From Piscinibacter sp. HJYY11 (GTDB lineage Bacteria; Pseudomonadota; Gammaproteobacteria; Burkholderiales; Burkholderiaceae_C), in the NCBI RefSeq assembly GCF_016735515.1, contig NZ_JAERQZ010000002.1, positions 186,001 to 250,000 of the forward strand: a DNA stretch of 64,000 nucleotides, in the 5' to 3' direction. Shown one piece after another: positions 9,077 through 18,623 of this stretch. The notes beneath the pieces were generated by a model. That model was not told the DNA's origin. It was given only the letters and a program-made list of their open reading frames with translations, and did not search any database. Positions within the stretch are counted from its first letter, which is position 1; every line of letters starts with the position of its first letter. A program made the position numbers and the translations under genes.

Positions 9077-10645
9077 ATGAGTTTCGCGATGCGCCGTGTC
9101 TTTCGTGCCCTGTGTCTGATCCTGCCGTTGGCGCTGGGCGCCTGTGCGACCCAGCAGGCGACCACGTCGTCCAACCCGAAATCGGGGCGCCCGGCTGCGG
9201 GCAACGTCCTCTCGGGCGCGGCGGCGAGCAAGACGCCGGCAACGAACACGGCCAAGTCGGCCAAGGCTGCCAAGGCAGAGAAAGCCGCAGCGGCGAAGGC
9301 GGCTGCCGAAGAACGGGCTGCCGCGGCGAAGGCTGCCGCCGCAGAGCGGGCGGCGGCCGCGAAAGCTGCCGCGGAGGCCAAAGCCGAGGCGGCGAGGATC
9401 GCCGCTGCAGAGAAAGCCGCGGCAGCGAAAGCGGCGGCCGCCGCGAGGGCCGAGGCAGCAGCGCGAGCCGAAGCCGCGCAAAAGGCCGAGCTGGAACGAG
9501 CCGCTGCGGCAGCAAGGGCCGAGTCTGTCGCGAGGGCCGTGGCGAAGGCCAGGGCCGAGGCGACCGCGAAGGCGGAGGCCAACGCGAGGGCCGAGGCGGC
9601 AGCGAGGGTCGAAGCAGAAAAGGCTGCCGCCGCGGCGAAGGCCGAGGCAGCAGCGAAGGCCGAGGCAGCGGCAAGAGCCGAGGCCACCGCCAAAGCCGAG
9701 GCGGCCGCGAGGGCCAACGCTGAAGCCCGAGCCGTGGCTGCGGCACGATCCGAAGCCGCCGCGAGGGCCGCTGCGGCGGCGAAAGCCGCAACCCCCGAAC
9801 CCACCGTGCCCGCCCGGACCGCGGAGTCCGTGGCGGTCGCGTCCCCGGCCTCCAGCGATGCGCCCACGGTGACGGCGGCGCTTGCGGCCCCGGCAGAGCC
9901 GGCGGCTCCCGAAACGCGCCGCGACTACGCGGTCGGCGGCGGCGACGTGCTTCGCATTTCCGTCTACCAGAGCCCGGATCTGTCGCTCGATGCGCGCGTG
10001 TCGGAGAGCGGCACGATCTCCTATCCGCTGCTCGGGCAGGTGTCCGTGGGAGGCCAGTCCATCTCTCAAGTGGAGGCCACCATCGCCAACGGGCTGCGCA
10101 ACGGCAACTTCCTCAAGCAGCCGCAGGTGGCCGTGTTGCTGATGGAGGTGCGCTCGAACCAGGTCTCGGTGCTGGGCATGGCCAACCGGCCGGGCCGCTA
10201 CCCGATCGAGGTGAACGGCATGCTGCTGAGCGAGCTGCTGGCGCTGGCCGGCGGCGTGGCTGCGGGCGGCAGCGAGATCGTCACGCTGAGCGGCATCCGC
10301 AACGGCAAGCAGTTTCGCCAGCGGGTCGACATCAACGCACTCTTCACTAACGGCGCGCAAAACGGCAACCCCATGGTGCGCAACGGCGACACGCTCTACA
10401 TCGACCGCCTGCCCAACGTCTACATCTATGGCGAGGTGCAGCGCCCCGGCCCCATCCCGCTCTCGCCCGACATGACGCTGATGCAGGCCGTGGCCAGCGG
10501 CGGCGGTCTCACGCAGCGCGGCACCGAGCGCGGGATGCGCGTGCACCGGCGCGACCCCTCGGGAGAGATCCAGGTCCTGAAGCCGTCGATGGACGACGTC
10601 CTCCGGCCCGGTGACGTCGTCTACGTGCGCGAGAGCCTCTTTTGA
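9077..10645 (+). CDS. Polysaccharide export outer-membrane lipoprotein with a long Ala/Lys/Glu-rich arm
   Basis: This 522-residue protein has a lipoprotein signal ending LPLALGAC (Cys23). Residues about 55-240 are a low-complexity run of AAAKAAAE-type units like the TolA helical arm. From about 281 comes the Wza-type export domain (AVGGGDVLRISVYQSPDLS, GTISYPLLGQV), followed by two SLBB-like units (VSVLGMANRPGRYPI and VYIYGEVQRPGPIPL). Wza-type proteins form the outer-membrane channel for capsule or EPS. No synthesis or Wzc genes are nearby, so it is an orphan here. ATG 9077 was chosen; ATG 9089 also keeps the signal. Confidence 0.88.
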   Translation: MSFAMRRVFRALCLILPLALGACATQQATTSSNPKSGRPAAGNVLSGAAASKTPATNTAKSAKAAKAEKAAAAKAAAEERAAAAKAAAAERAAAAKAAAEAKAEAARIAAAEKAAAAKAAAAARAEAAARAEAAQKAELERAAAAARAESVARAVAKARAEATAKAEANARAEAAARVEAEKAAAAAKAEAAAKAEAAARAEATAKAEAAARANAEARAVAAARSEAAARAAAAAKAATPEPTVPARTAESVAVASPASSDAPTVTAALAAPAEPAAPETRRDYAVGGGDVLRISVYQSPDLSLDARVSESGTISYPLLGQVSVGGQSISQVEATIANGLRNGNFLKQPQVAVLLMEVRSNQVSVLGMANRPGRYPIEVNGMLLSELLALAGGVAAGGSEIVTLSGIRNGKQFRQRVDINALFTNGAQNGNPMVRNGDTLYIDRLPNVYIYGEVQRPGPIPLSPDMTLMQAVASGGGLTQRGTERGMRVHRRDPSGEIQVLKPSMDDVLRPGDVVYVRESLF

Positions 10646-10660
10646 CCCTGCGCCCGCCGC

Positions 10661-13168
10661 CTACCAATCCTCCTTCACCGCCAGCGCCATCTGCCGAGAC
10701 GCTGCGCTGCGCGCCGCCAGCCACGCGGTGAGCGTGCCGGCGGCGACCACTGCCGCGCACAGCAGCGCGAGCCGCCCGCCGGGCAGGGCCATCTCCATCG
10801 TCCAGTGGAAGCTCTGCGGGTTGACCACCTTCACCAGCACCACGCTCACCGCGAGGCCCAGCAGCAGGCCGAGCAGGGCGCCGGCGCAGGTCCACACCGC
10901 ACCTTCGCCGGCCACCACGGCGAGCACCTGGCGGCGGGTGAAGCCCAGGTGCGCGAGCAGGCCGAACTCCTTGCGGCGCGCGAGCACCTGGGCTGAGAAG
11001 CTGGCCGCGATGCCGAAGAGCCCGATGCCGATGGCGACCGCCTGCAGCCAGTAGGTGACGGCGAAGCTGCGATCGAAGATGCGCAGCGACACCGCTCGCA
11101 GCTCGCCGGCGGTGGCGCACTGCAGCGCATCGGCGCTCGGGCCCGCCAGCGTGCGCAGCGTGCGCTGCAGGGCGCCGATGTCGCTGCCGGGCTGCAGCCA
11201 CAGCGCGAGGTCGGTGATGCGGGTGTCGCCGGTGAGGCGGCGGTAATCCTCGGCGTGCAGCACCACGGCGCCGTGCTGGTGGGCGTAGTCGCGCCACACG
11301 CCGCGCACAAACACGTTCACCCGCTTTCCATCGGGCATGGGCAGCGCGGTGCGCATGCCGGGTCGCAAGTCGTAGAGGCGTGCCGCACCTTCGCTCACAT
11401 AGGCTGCGGTCTCGCCCGCCGGCAGCGGCTGCAGCGTGCCGACGAGCGGCAGCGACTGCGCCGGGTCGACCATGTCACGCACCATCAGCGCGACCGGTGG
11501 GCGCTCGGGGGCGAGCTGCACGCTTGCCGAGTGCAGGGTGGCCATGCGCCGCACGCCCGGCAGGCGCGGCGCTTGTTCGACGAGCGCCGGCGGCAGGCTC
11601 GCCGCCTCGCCCGAGGGCACGCGCACATACAGGTCGGCCGGCAGCACCTGGTCCAGCCACTCGACCATCGAATCGCGGAAGCTCGTGACCATCACGGTGA
11701 GGGCGACCGAGAGGCTCAGGCTGGCCACCACGCCGGCGACCGCGATGGTGGCGGTGTGGCGCTCGTGCCGCGCGCGCTCGATCGCGAGCAGCGCGAGCGC
11801 GTGGCGCGGCGCCGGCAGCAGCTTCAGCAGCCAGCCGACGCCCGCCGGTACGCAGGCGATGCCGCCCAGCAGCAGGCAGGCGACGGATGCATAGGCGGGC
11901 AAGGGCAGCTCCGCGACCGGTGGCAGCAGTGCGAGCACGCCTGCGGCGGCGAGCATCGCGGGGCCGAACCACGCGGCGCCCGCCGAGCCGTGCGCGGCGC
12001 TCAGGCCTTTCAGCGCCTGGGCCGGTGCCATCTGCTGCGCCGCTCGTGCCGGCGTCCAGGCACCGACGACCGCGGCGATCACGCCGAGCGCACCGTAGAC
12101 CGCCGCGGCCGCCAGGCTGAACTGCAGGCGCGGTGCGACGCCTGGAAAGTAGCCGCCGCCCAGGTCGCCCGCCAGCAGGCGCAGCGCGAGGGCCGCGAGC
12201 CCCGTGCCCAGCAGCAGCCCGAGTGCGCTGCCCACGAGGCCGAGCAGCAGCGCTTCCAGCATCACGAGCCGCAGCCGCTCGCGCGCCGAGAGCCCCAGCA
12301 CGCCGAGCAGCGCGAACTGCGGCTGCCGTTGCGCGACCGACAGCGAGAGGATCGAGAACACGAGGAACGCGCCGGTGAAGAGCGCCACCAGCGCGAGCAC
12401 GGTGAGGTTGACGCGGTAGGCGCGCGACATGTTGGACGCGCGCTCGGCCGACTCATCCGGCGAGGCAGCGCGCACGCCTTCGGGCAATGCGAGCGAGCGC
12501 AGCACCGCGGCGCGGTCGGCGCCGGGCTGCAGGCGCACGTCGATGCGGCTCAGGCGGCCGAGCCAGCCGAAGGAGGCCTGCACGGCGGCGATGTCCATCA
12601 CCACCAGCGGCGGCCCACCCGCACCGACGCGGCCTTGCACCGTGACCGGCACCCACCCCGCGGGTGAGCGCAGCTGCAAGCTGGTGGCATTGGCGAAGCG
12701 CTGCTGTGCCGCGCCGTTGAGGAAGGCTGCGTCCGGCGAGAGCGGTGCGAGCCGGTCGGCGTCGTCGTTCACTTGCGGCAGCAGCGAAGGGGCGACCGGC
12801 GCGGCAGTCAGCACGTCGAGCCCGAGCAGCTTGACGGGCACCCGTTCGCCCGAGGCCGCCTGCACCTGCGTGTCGACCTCGATCACCGGGCTCGCCACGG
12901 CCACCTGCGGGTGCTGCGCCACGCGCGCGTAGAGCGACTCGTCGAAGCCGCCGCGTTGCGCGCGCAGCTCGAAGTCGGGCTGGCCATTGACCGAGCGGAC
13001 CGCCGCGCCGAACTCGGCGAGCGCCGACTGGTTGATGAGTTGCACCGAGAACGCGAGTGCCACGCCCAGCGTGATCGAGAGCAGCGCGGTGAGCAGCCGC
13101 CCGGGCTGCCGCCGCCACGCCGGCCAGGAGAACTGGCGCAGCAGGCCGGTGATCGGACTGGCGCTCAT
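10661..13168 (-). CDS. FtsX-family ABC transporter permease (YbbP/LolE-like, two FtsX domains)
   Basis: This 835-residue protein has an N-terminal membrane helix (LLTALLSITLGVALAFSVQLI) and a large periplasmic domain. A first FtsX unit (about 235-385, starting FTGAFLVFSILSLSVAQRQ) includes extra hydrophobic segments. A second periplasmic domain precedes a C-terminal FtsX unit (about 705-835) with RRKEFGLLAHLGFTRRQV. Such permeases work with a LolD-like ATPase to move lipophilic molecules or power periplasmic steps. ATG 13168 overlaps the ATPase stop by four bases, so these are partners. The substrate is unknown. Confidence 0.9.
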   Translation of the reverse strand: MSASPITGLLRQFSWPAWRRQPGRLLTALLSITLGVALAFSVQLINQSALAEFGAAVRSVNGQPDFELRAQRGGFDESLYARVAQHPQVAVASPVIEVDTQVQAASGERVPVKLLGLDVLTAAPVAPSLLPQVNDDADRLAPLSPDAAFLNGAAQQRFANATSLQLRSPAGWVPVTVQGRVGAGGPPLVVMDIAAVQASFGWLGRLSRIDVRLQPGADRAAVLRSLALPEGVRAASPDESAERASNMSRAYRVNLTVLALVALFTGAFLVFSILSLSVAQRQPQFALLGVLGLSARERLRLVMLEALLLGLVGSALGLLLGTGLAALALRLLAGDLGGGYFPGVAPRLQFSLAAAAVYGALGVIAAVVGAWTPARAAQQMAPAQALKGLSAAHGSAGAAWFGPAMLAAAGVLALLPPVAELPLPAYASVACLLLGGIACVPAGVGWLLKLLPAPRHALALLAIERARHERHTATIAVAGVVASLSLSVALTVMVTSFRDSMVEWLDQVLPADLYVRVPSGEAASLPPALVEQAPRLPGVRRMATLHSASVQLAPERPPVALMVRDMVDPAQSLPLVGTLQPLPAGETAAYVSEGAARLYDLRPGMRTALPMPDGKRVNVFVRGVWRDYAHQHGAVVLHAEDYRRLTGDTRITDLALWLQPGSDIGALQRTLRTLAGPSADALQCATAGELRAVSLRIFDRSFAVTYWLQAVAIGIGLFGIAASFSAQVLARRKEFGLLAHLGFTRRQVLAVVAGEGAVWTCAGALLGLLLGLAVSVVLVKVVNPQSFHWTMEMALPGGRLALLCAAVVAAGTLTAWLAARSAASRQMALAVKEDW

Positions 13169-13824
13169 GCGCCCTCGTGCAAGCCGTCGCGGCGCAGCGT
13201 GAGCACGCGGTCGGCATGGGCCGCGGCATGCGACGAGTGCGTGACCAGCACGCACGCCGCGCCGTGCTCGCGCACCTGCGCCGCAAGCAGCGTCATCATC
13301 TTCTCGGCGGTCTCGGGGTCGAGGTTGCCGGTGGGCTCGTCGGCGAGGATGAGCTTGGGCGAATGCACCAGCGCACGTGCCAGCGCCACGCGCTGCAGCT
13401 GGCCGCCGGAGAGCGTCTTCGGCAGCCGCTCGCCCAGGTCGGCCAGCCCCACCGCTTCCAGCATTGCGCGCACGCGCGCATCATCAGGCCGGCCTTGCAA
13501 CAGGAGCGGCAGGCCCACGTTGTGCGCCACGCTCAGGTGCGGCAGCACGTGGAAGGCCTGGAACACGAAGCCGAGTTGTATGCGCCGGAAGAGGGCCTGC
13601 TCCGCTTCGGGCAAGGTGGTGATGTTCGTGCCGGCGATGTGCACGTCTCCGCCGTCGACGCTGTCGAGCCCGGCGAGGCAATTGAGGAAGGTCGACTTGC
13701 CGACGCCCGACTCGCCGAGGATCGCGACGAACTCGCCCGCGGCCAGCGTGAGGTCGACGCCGCTGAAGACGGTGCTCTCGCCATAGCGCTTGGCGAGCGC
13801 GCGCACCGCCAGCAGCTCAGGCAT
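13165..13824 (-). CDS. ABC transporter ATP-binding protein, LolD/MacB-type
   Basis: This 219-residue ATPase has Walker [10 protein letters not shown] (37-45), signature [15 protein letters not shown], Walker [13 protein letters not shown] and the switch His in LVTHSSH. The Walker B context ADEPTGNLD is characteristic of the o228/LolD/MacB group, which pairs with FtsX-like permeases. Its stop overlaps the ATG of the permease gene (ATGA), and its start overlaps the end of miaA by eight bases. Confidence 0.93.
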   Translation of the reverse strand: MPELLAVRALAKRYGESTVFSGVDLTLAAGEFVAILGESGVGKSTFLNCLAGLDSVDGGDVHIAGTNITTLPEAEQALFRRIQLGFVFQAFHVLPHLSVAHNVGLPLLLQGRPDDARVRAMLEAVGLADLGERLPKTLSGGQLQRVALARALVHSPKLILADEPTGNLDPETAEKMMTLLAAQVREHGAACVLVTHSSHAAAHADRVLTLRRDGLHEGA

Positions 13825-14773
13825 CGACCTGCTCCGCGATCAGGCGCTGCGCAAGGGCGATCGCCTCGACTTCAGGCACGGGGCCCGGCCTGTCGCAGGC
13901 CACCACGTGGCGGTAGGGCATGCCGCGCAGCCAGGTGACCTGCCGCTTGGCGAGCTGGCGCGTGGCGGCGATGCCGCGCTCGGGCAGCGAGGCGAGGTCG
14001 CCGCTGTCGAGGGCTTCCCAGGCCTGGCGGTAGCCGACGCAGCGCATCGAGGGCAGGTCGGCGTGCAGGTCGCCACGCGCGCGCAGCTGCTTCACTTCAT
14101 CGAGGAAGCCTGCGGCCAGCATTGCCTCGAAGCGCTGGGCGATGCGCTGGTGCAGCCAGGCGCGGTCGTTCGGCTCGAGCGAGATGAGGGGCGGCGGTTT
14201 GTCCACCTGCTTCTCGCGGTGGAAGGCCGACAATGGCTGGCCGCTCACCCGGTACACCTCCAGGGCCCGCTGGATGCGCTGCGAGTCGCCGGGCGCGAGG
14301 CGCGCGGCCGTCACCGGGTCGACACGCTGCAGCTCGTCATAGAGGGCCGGCAGGCCTTCGCGTGCGAGCGTCTCGTTGAGCGCGGCACGCACCGCCGCAT
14401 CGGCGGCGGGCATCTCGTCGAGCCCTTCGAACAGCGCCTTGAAGTACAGCATCGTGCCTCCCACCAGCAGCGCCAGCGCGCCGCGCGAGTGGATCTCGGC
14501 AATCCGCATGCGCGCATCGGCGACGAAGCGCGCAGCCGAGTAGGCCTCGGTGGGTTCGATGATGTCGATCAGGTGGTGCGGCACCTGCGCGCGCTCGGCG
14601 GCGCTGGGCTTGGCGGTGCCGATGTCCATGCCGCGGTAGACGAGCGCCGAGTCGACGCTGATGATCTCCACCGCACGAGTGGCTCGCAGCGACTCGGCGA
14701 TGGCCAGCGCCGTCGCCGTCTTGCCCGAGGCCGTGGGGCCGGCGAGGCAGAGGTAGCCGTGCGGTTTGCTCAT
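13817..14773 (-). CDS. miaA: tRNA dimethylallyltransferase MiaA
   Basis: This 318-residue enzyme transfers a dimethylallyl group to A37 of tRNAs reading codons that start with U. Motifs are the P-loop GPTASGKT, catalytic-region [31 protein letters not shown], and the C-terminal [16 protein letters not shown] 14773 overlaps the MFS stop (ATGA); longer in-frame readings upstream are antisense to nothing real and lie inside the MFS gene. In many proteobacteria miaA follows mutL; here mutL is 19 kb away. Confidence 0.96.
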   Translation of the reverse strand: MSKPHGYLCLAGPTASGKTATALAIAESLRATRAVEIISVDSALVYRGMDIGTAKPSAAERAQVPHHLIDIIEPTEAYSAARFVADARMRIAEIHSRGALALLVGGTMLYFKALFEGLDEMPAADAAVRAALNETLAREGLPALYDELQRVDPVTAARLAPGDSQRIQRALEVYRVSGQPLSAFHREKQVDKPPPLISLEPNDRAWLHQRIAQRFEAMLAAGFLDEVKQLRARGDLHADLPSMRCVGYRQAWEALDSGDLASLPERGIAATRQLAKRQVTWLRGMPYRHVVACDRPGPVPEVEAIALAQRLIAEQVDA

Positions 14774-16023
14774 GCCGACGAGGTGGCGGCCGCCGGCCAC
14801 TGCGGCTCGCCGTGGCGCTGCACCAGCGTCCAGGCCACGAGGGCGATGCCCAAACCGAAGACGCCCACGCCGAGCGTCAACGGGTACACCGTGCCGTCGA
14901 GGTGCTTGCCGAGCCAGAAGCTCACGAGGAAGGCACTGACCGACATGCCGAAGCCCGACAGCGACGCAGCCGTGCCCGCCTTCTCGGGGAAGGGGCCGAC
15001 GGCACCAGCCTGCCCGCAGGGCTGGTGGATGCCGTGGCCCAGCGCATAGAGCCACTGAGGCACCGCGATGGCCCAGACGTTGTGCACGCCGAAAAGGCTC
15101 AGGCCCGCCATGCTCACGCCACCGGCCAGCGACAGGCCACCGCCGATCGCGACCGCGCCACGCAGCCCATGCGACAGCAGCAGGCGCCGGCAGAGGAAGG
15201 TGCCCGCGGTGTAGGCGATGGAGCTCGACAACAGGAAGAGGCCATAGCCGGCGCGCGAGATGCCCAGCACCTCGATCACCACGAAGGACGAGCCGGCCAG
15301 CGTCACGAAGAGGCCGCCATAGGTCAGCGCCGACAGCGCGGCCCACGCCAGGAAGGTCGGGTGCGACGCAACGCTGCGCCAGTTGCGCAGCATCGGCACG
15401 ATGCGCGTCGCGCTCGGGTTGCGTGCCGGCACGGTCTCTTCGAAGCGCCACAGCACGAGGCCGAGCGCCACCGCACCGAAGACGGCGAGCACGGTGAGCG
15501 CCGCATGCCAGTTGAAGTATTCGACCAGCACGCCGCCGAGCAGCGGGCTCGCCATCGCGATGGTGCCAAGGCCGGTGAGCGCACGCGACATCACCCGCGC
15601 GCCGTCGTGCGGCGCATAGAGGTCACGCACGATCGAACGCCCGCAGGTCACCGCCGCCGCCATCGCCGCGCCTTGCAGCGCGCGCCACAGCACCAGCCAC
15701 TCGATGGCTGGCGCCGCAGCGCTCAGCACGCTGGCGAGCGTGTACAGCGACAGCCCGGTGATGAGCACCGGCCGGCGCCCGAAGCGATCGGCGAGCGGCC
15801 CGCACACCAGCTGGCCGAAGCCGAAGCAGATGATGAGGGCCGACAGCGTGAGCTGCGCCGAGGCGATGTTGGCCCCGAGGTCGCGCGTGAGCGCCGGCAG
15901 GGCGGGGAGATAGAGGTCGGTGGTGACGGGCTGGATGCCCATCAGGAGGGTCAGCAGAAGCACCACCGTGGCAGGGCTCATGGCCACACGGTGGGCCGCA
16001 GGGGCAGCCGGGGTCGGGATCAT
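14770..16023 (-). CDS. Bcr/CflA-type multidrug efflux MFS transporter
   Basis: This 417-residue protein has 12 predicted membrane segments. The family signature is near the start ([16 protein letters not shown]), then the MFS loop [14 protein letters not shown] between helices 2 and 3, and [21 protein letters not shown]. Bcr/CflA proteins export drugs such as bicyclomycin or chloramphenicol by proton antiport; the actual substrate is unknown. It is the first gene of a leftward set running through miaA and the ABC pair with overlapping ends. Confidence 0.9.
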   Translation of the reverse strand: MIPTPAAPAAHRVAMSPATVVLLLTLLMGIQPVTTDLYLPALPALTRDLGANIASAQLTLSALIICFGFGQLVCGPLADRFGRRPVLITGLSLYTLASVLSAAAPAIEWLVLWRALQGAAMAAAVTCGRSIVRDLYAPHDGARVMSRALTGLGTIAMASPLLGGVLVEYFNWHAALTVLAVFGAVALGLVLWRFEETVPARNPSATRIVPMLRNWRSVASHPTFLAWAALSALTYGGLFVTLAGSSFVVIEVLGISRAGYGLFLLSSSIAYTAGTFLCRRLLLSHGLRGAVAIGGGLSLAGGVSMAGLSLFGVHNVWAIAVPQWLYALGHGIHQPCGQAGAVGPFPEKAGTAASLSGFGMSVSAFLVSFWLGKHLDGTVYPLTLGVGVFGLGIALVAWTLVQRHGEPQWPAAATSSA

Positions 16024-16026
16024 CGT

Positions 16027-16056
16027 GTGAGCCTACCGCATCGCGGCGAGGCTCAC
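16027..16056. other. Inverted repeat between the beta-helix gene and the MFS gene
   Basis: GTGAGCCT (16027-16034) and AGGCTCAC (16049-16056) are perfect 8-base arms around a 14-base loop. It lies after the stop of the leftward beta-helix gene and four bases before the MFS start. With no T tract it could be a weak terminator or an operator for the MFS operon. Confidence 0.35.
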
Positions 16057-16099
16057 AGCGGCGGCCCAGTGAACACAGGGCGCTTTGCGTTCTACGGCG

Positions 16100-17140
16100 T
16101 CATTCGTTGCCAAGCAGACAGGTGCCGCTCAGTTCCGGCCCGCCGATGTTGGTCAGCAGGTTGCTCTTTCCCACGGCCAGGGGTTGTGACTCGCAACGAA
16201 CGAGTGCCGACGAGCGGAAGCCGGTCGCCACGTTGCCCGAGAACACGATGCCCTTGTCGTAGTAAGACAGCAGCAAGGCCGCTGCGCCGTCGCCTGCCTG
16301 ATTGCCCTGGAGCAGGTTCTCGCGCACCCTGATCTTGTCTGCCGGATCGGTCGCGAGCAGCGCCATTCCGCCACCCCAGCCCGTCGCCGTGTTGTTGGTC
16401 AGCACATTGGACGAGATCGTGCCCGACGACGCGTTGAAGAAGAGACCACCACCGTAGTCAGCGCCCCGGTTGTCGCTGATGACGTTGGAAGCGATGGTGA
16501 TTCCGTTGACAGCGTTGATGGCCAATCCGCCGCCATAACCACCCACCTGGTGGCCCGAGATCACGTTGTCGGTGATGCTGGACGGAGAGGCTCCTCCGCC
16601 ATTCAGAAAAATCCCTCCGCCGTTCGCTCCTGAGCAGCTCGGGTCCTGGATGTTGTGGCGGATCTTGTTGCCTTTGATTCGTACGGCCGCGGTTGTCGTG
16701 CCGATGCCCGTCCCGAGACACGACACATTGCGCTCGATGATGTTGTTCATGACGGTTGCCTGCACCGAATCGAGATAGATGCCGCCCCCGCTCCCGCCTC
16801 CGTTGGAGAACAGGCTCGCGCCGTTGGTAATCCTGAAGCCGGAGATGGTGACAGCCTCCTGGCCAGTGCCTCTTGCCGAAATCACGCTGGCGAGGGCTCC
16901 ACCATCGATGACAGTTGCGTTGGGGCCGGCGGACGACTGGAGAACCAGCGCCTTGTCGATCACCAGGTTTTCGCGATAGGTCCCGGGTGCGACGACGATC
17001 GTTGACCCGGACGTGGCCGCGTTGATGGCGCTCTGGATGGTGGGGTAGGCCGAAGGAACTTCGAATCGCGCGGGCTGCGCGCTCGCCGGCTGACAGAACG
17101 CAATTGCGGCGCTCAACGCCACAGCGGATCGGATCATCAT
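16100..17140 (-). CDS. Secreted right-handed parallel beta-helix protein (pectin-lyase-like fold)
   Basis: This 346-residue protein has a signal peptide (ending CQPASAQ) and then the usual opening of such proteins, YPTIQSAINAATSGSTIVVAPGTYRENL. Repeated rungs follow: GNKIRHN, DNVISGHQ, SNVISDNRGADYGGGLFFN, SNVLTNNTATGWGGGM. These resemble NosD/DUF1565-type beta-helices, which include polysaccharide lyases and surface proteins; no lyase active site can be named. A GGAGAAA site precedes ATG 17140. Base composition looks less GC-rich than the flanks, suggesting acquisition. Confidence 0.85.
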   Translation of the reverse strand: MMIRSAVALSAAIAFCQPASAQPARFEVPSAYPTIQSAINAATSGSTIVVAPGTYRENLVIDKALVLQSSAGPNATVIDGGALASVISARGTGQEAVTISGFRITNGASLFSNGGGSGGGIYLDSVQATVMNNIIERNVSCLGTGIGTTTAAVRIKGNKIRHNIQDPSCSGANGGGIFLNGGGASPSSITDNVISGHQVGGYGGGLAINAVNGITIASNVISDNRGADYGGGLFFNASSGTISSNVLTNNTATGWGGGMALLATDPADKIRVRENLLQGNQAGDGAAALLLSYYDKGIVFSGNVATGFRSSALVRCESQPLAVGKSNLLTNIGGPELSGTCLLGNE

Positions 17141-17285
17141 GAGTTTCTCCCTGAGTTCTTGGTGCTCCCGCGTGCCGGGAGTGGCCGAAAGTTTAGGGGT
17201 GCCCTATCCGACCCTTGCCCCCCCAACGGAGGGTTGAGGGCGGTCCCGGATTGCTACGATCGCTCGATTCGGAATAGGAAAGTTC

Positions 17286-17696
17286 ATGGCCAGAACCAAG
17301 CGTCTCATTGTCTTTGTCGTATCGGCGTGTCTCAGTTGGACCGGGTTTGTTCAACCCGTCATGGCCAACGAGTTGATCACCGCAGAACAGGTCGTTCAGC
17401 GCCAGTCACTGGATGCGTCCACCCTGGATGTGCGGGCGCAACTGCAGGCCAGGTTGAATCGTGCTGACGTGGCCTCCGCCCTGATGGAGCGTGGGGTGAG
17501 CAGTGAGGAAGCGAGTCGTCGCGTCGCAGCCCTCAGTGATGCTGAGGCTGCGATGCTGCTCGCCGAGATCGACGAGGCGCCCGCAGGTGCGTCCGGCGAA
17601 CTGATCGGCACGCTGATCCTCGTGCTCTTCATCCTGGTGTTCAGCGACATCCTGGGCTTCACGCGCATCTTTCCGTTCCTGCGGCCGGCCCGCTGA
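17286..17696 (+). CDS. PA2779 family small membrane protein
   Basis: This 136-residue protein has an N-terminal signal or anchor helix (RLIVFVVSACLSWTGFVQPVMA) and a central helical region with LMERGVSSEEASRRVAALSDAE. The C-terminal hydrophobic segment GTLILVLFILVFSDILGF runs into TRIFPFLRPAR, the hallmark of the PA2779 family. Family members co-occur with PA2778-type peptidases, as here six bases downstream. A TACGAT hexamer at 17255-17260 is a plausible -10 box. Function unknown; it may be the substrate or partner of the peptidase. Confidence 0.85.
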   Translation: MARTKRLIVFVVSACLSWTGFVQPVMANELITAEQVVQRQSLDASTLDVRAQLQARLNRADVASALMERGVSSEEASRRVAALSDAEAAMLLAEIDEAPAGASGELIGTLILVLFILVFSDILGFTRIFPFLRPAR

Positions 17697-17702
17697 GCTG
17701 GT

Positions 17703-18623
17703 GTGCAGCGGCGTGCCTGCCTTGCGCTGACCTTCGCGCCGCTGGCCGGGTGCGCGGTGCAGGCCGACGCCTGGCTGGCCGAGGCGCCGGCGGGTCTGCC
17801 CGCGCGCGTGGAGCTGTCGCGCACGCCCTTTTTCCCTCAGACCGATTGGCACTGCGGCCCGGCCGCGCTGGCCACGGCCTTGGGCGCGGTGGGCATTGCG
17901 GCCTCGCCTGAAACGCTCGGTCGAGAAGTCTTCCTGCCCGCGCGCGGAGGCAGCCTGCAAACCGAGATGCTCGCTGGCCCGCGCCGTCATGGCGCAGTGG
18001 CGGTGCGCATTCCGGGCACGGTGGCGTCCTTGCTGCGCGAAGTGGCTGCCGGCGAAGTGGTCGTGGTGCTGCTCAACCTGGGACTGGCCATCGCGCCGCG
18101 CTGGCACTACGCGGTGGTGGTCGGCTACGAGCTCGAGCAGCGCGAACTGTTGATGCGATCGGGCACCACCGAGCGCGACCGCATGGCGCTGCGCACCTTC
18201 GAGCACACCTGGGCGCGCGCCGGGCACTGGGCTTTTGTCGTGGTGCCGCCGGGGCGCTGGCCAGTGACGGCGCGCGCAGAGGCCGCGGTCGAGGCCGCGA
18301 TCGGCTTCGAGCGAACAGCCTCGCCGGCGCAGGCCTTGAAGGTCTACGAGACAGGGTCGGCGCGCTGGCCCGAGAGCCTGCCCTTGGCCATCGGCCTTGG
18401 CACGAGCGCGCACGCGACCGGTGACACGGCGAAAGCGAAGGCGGTGTTCCGCCGCGCGGGCGAGCAGCACGGCAGCGGCGCTGCGTGGCTCAACCTGGCG
18501 CGGCTGCTGCAGTCAGAAGGACAGCGCGACGAGGCGATCGCCTCTGCGCGACGCGCGCTGCGCGACCCGCTGTGGGCCGCGCAGGCGCAATCGTTCCTGG
18601 CTCAGCCGACCATCCGACCGTAA
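17703..18623 (+). CDS. PA2778 family cysteine peptidase (C39-like) with TPR tail, lipoprotein
   Basis: This 306-residue protein starts at GTG 17703. A lipoprotein signal ends LAGC (Cys17). The C39-like peptidase region has FFPQTDWHCGPAALATAL (Cys51) and the histidine motif PRWHYAVVVGY (His135). The C-terminal third (from about 190) is TPR-like, with repeats around ALKVYETGSARWPESLPLAI and AAWLNLARLLQSEGQRDEAI. C39 peptidases usually cleave double-glycine leaders and are cytoplasmic ABC domains; this one is predicted membrane-anchored and stand-alone. It ends with a 22-base convergent overlap with the next gene. Confidence 0.88.
   Translation: MQRRACLALTFAPLAGCAVQADAWLAEAPAGLPARVELSRTPFFPQTDWHCGPAALATALGAVGIAASPETLGREVFLPARGGSLQTEMLAGPRRHGAVAVRIPGTVASLLREVAAGEVVVVLLNLGLAIAPRWHYAVVVGYELEQRELLMRSGTTERDRMALRTFEHTWARAGHWAFVVVPPGRWPVTARAEAAVEAAIGFERTASPAQALKVYETGSARWPESLPLAIGLGTSAHATGDTAKAKAVFRRAGEQHGSGAAWLNLARLLQSEGQRDEAIASARRALRDPLWAAQAQSFLAQPTIRP

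Noticed and set aside
9260..9790. Possible tandem repeat or CRISPR-like array
   Set aside because: The periodicity comes from Ala/Lys/Glu codons of the lipoprotein arm; there are no constant repeats with unique spacers.
11255..12667. 470-codon plus-strand frame opposite the FtsX-type permease
   Set aside because: Shadow frame with no recognisable fold; the opposite strand has a convincing permease.
13817..15451. Extended 544-residue form of MiaA
   Set aside because: Residues before [12 protein letters not shown] lie inside the MFS gene in another frame and are not conserved.
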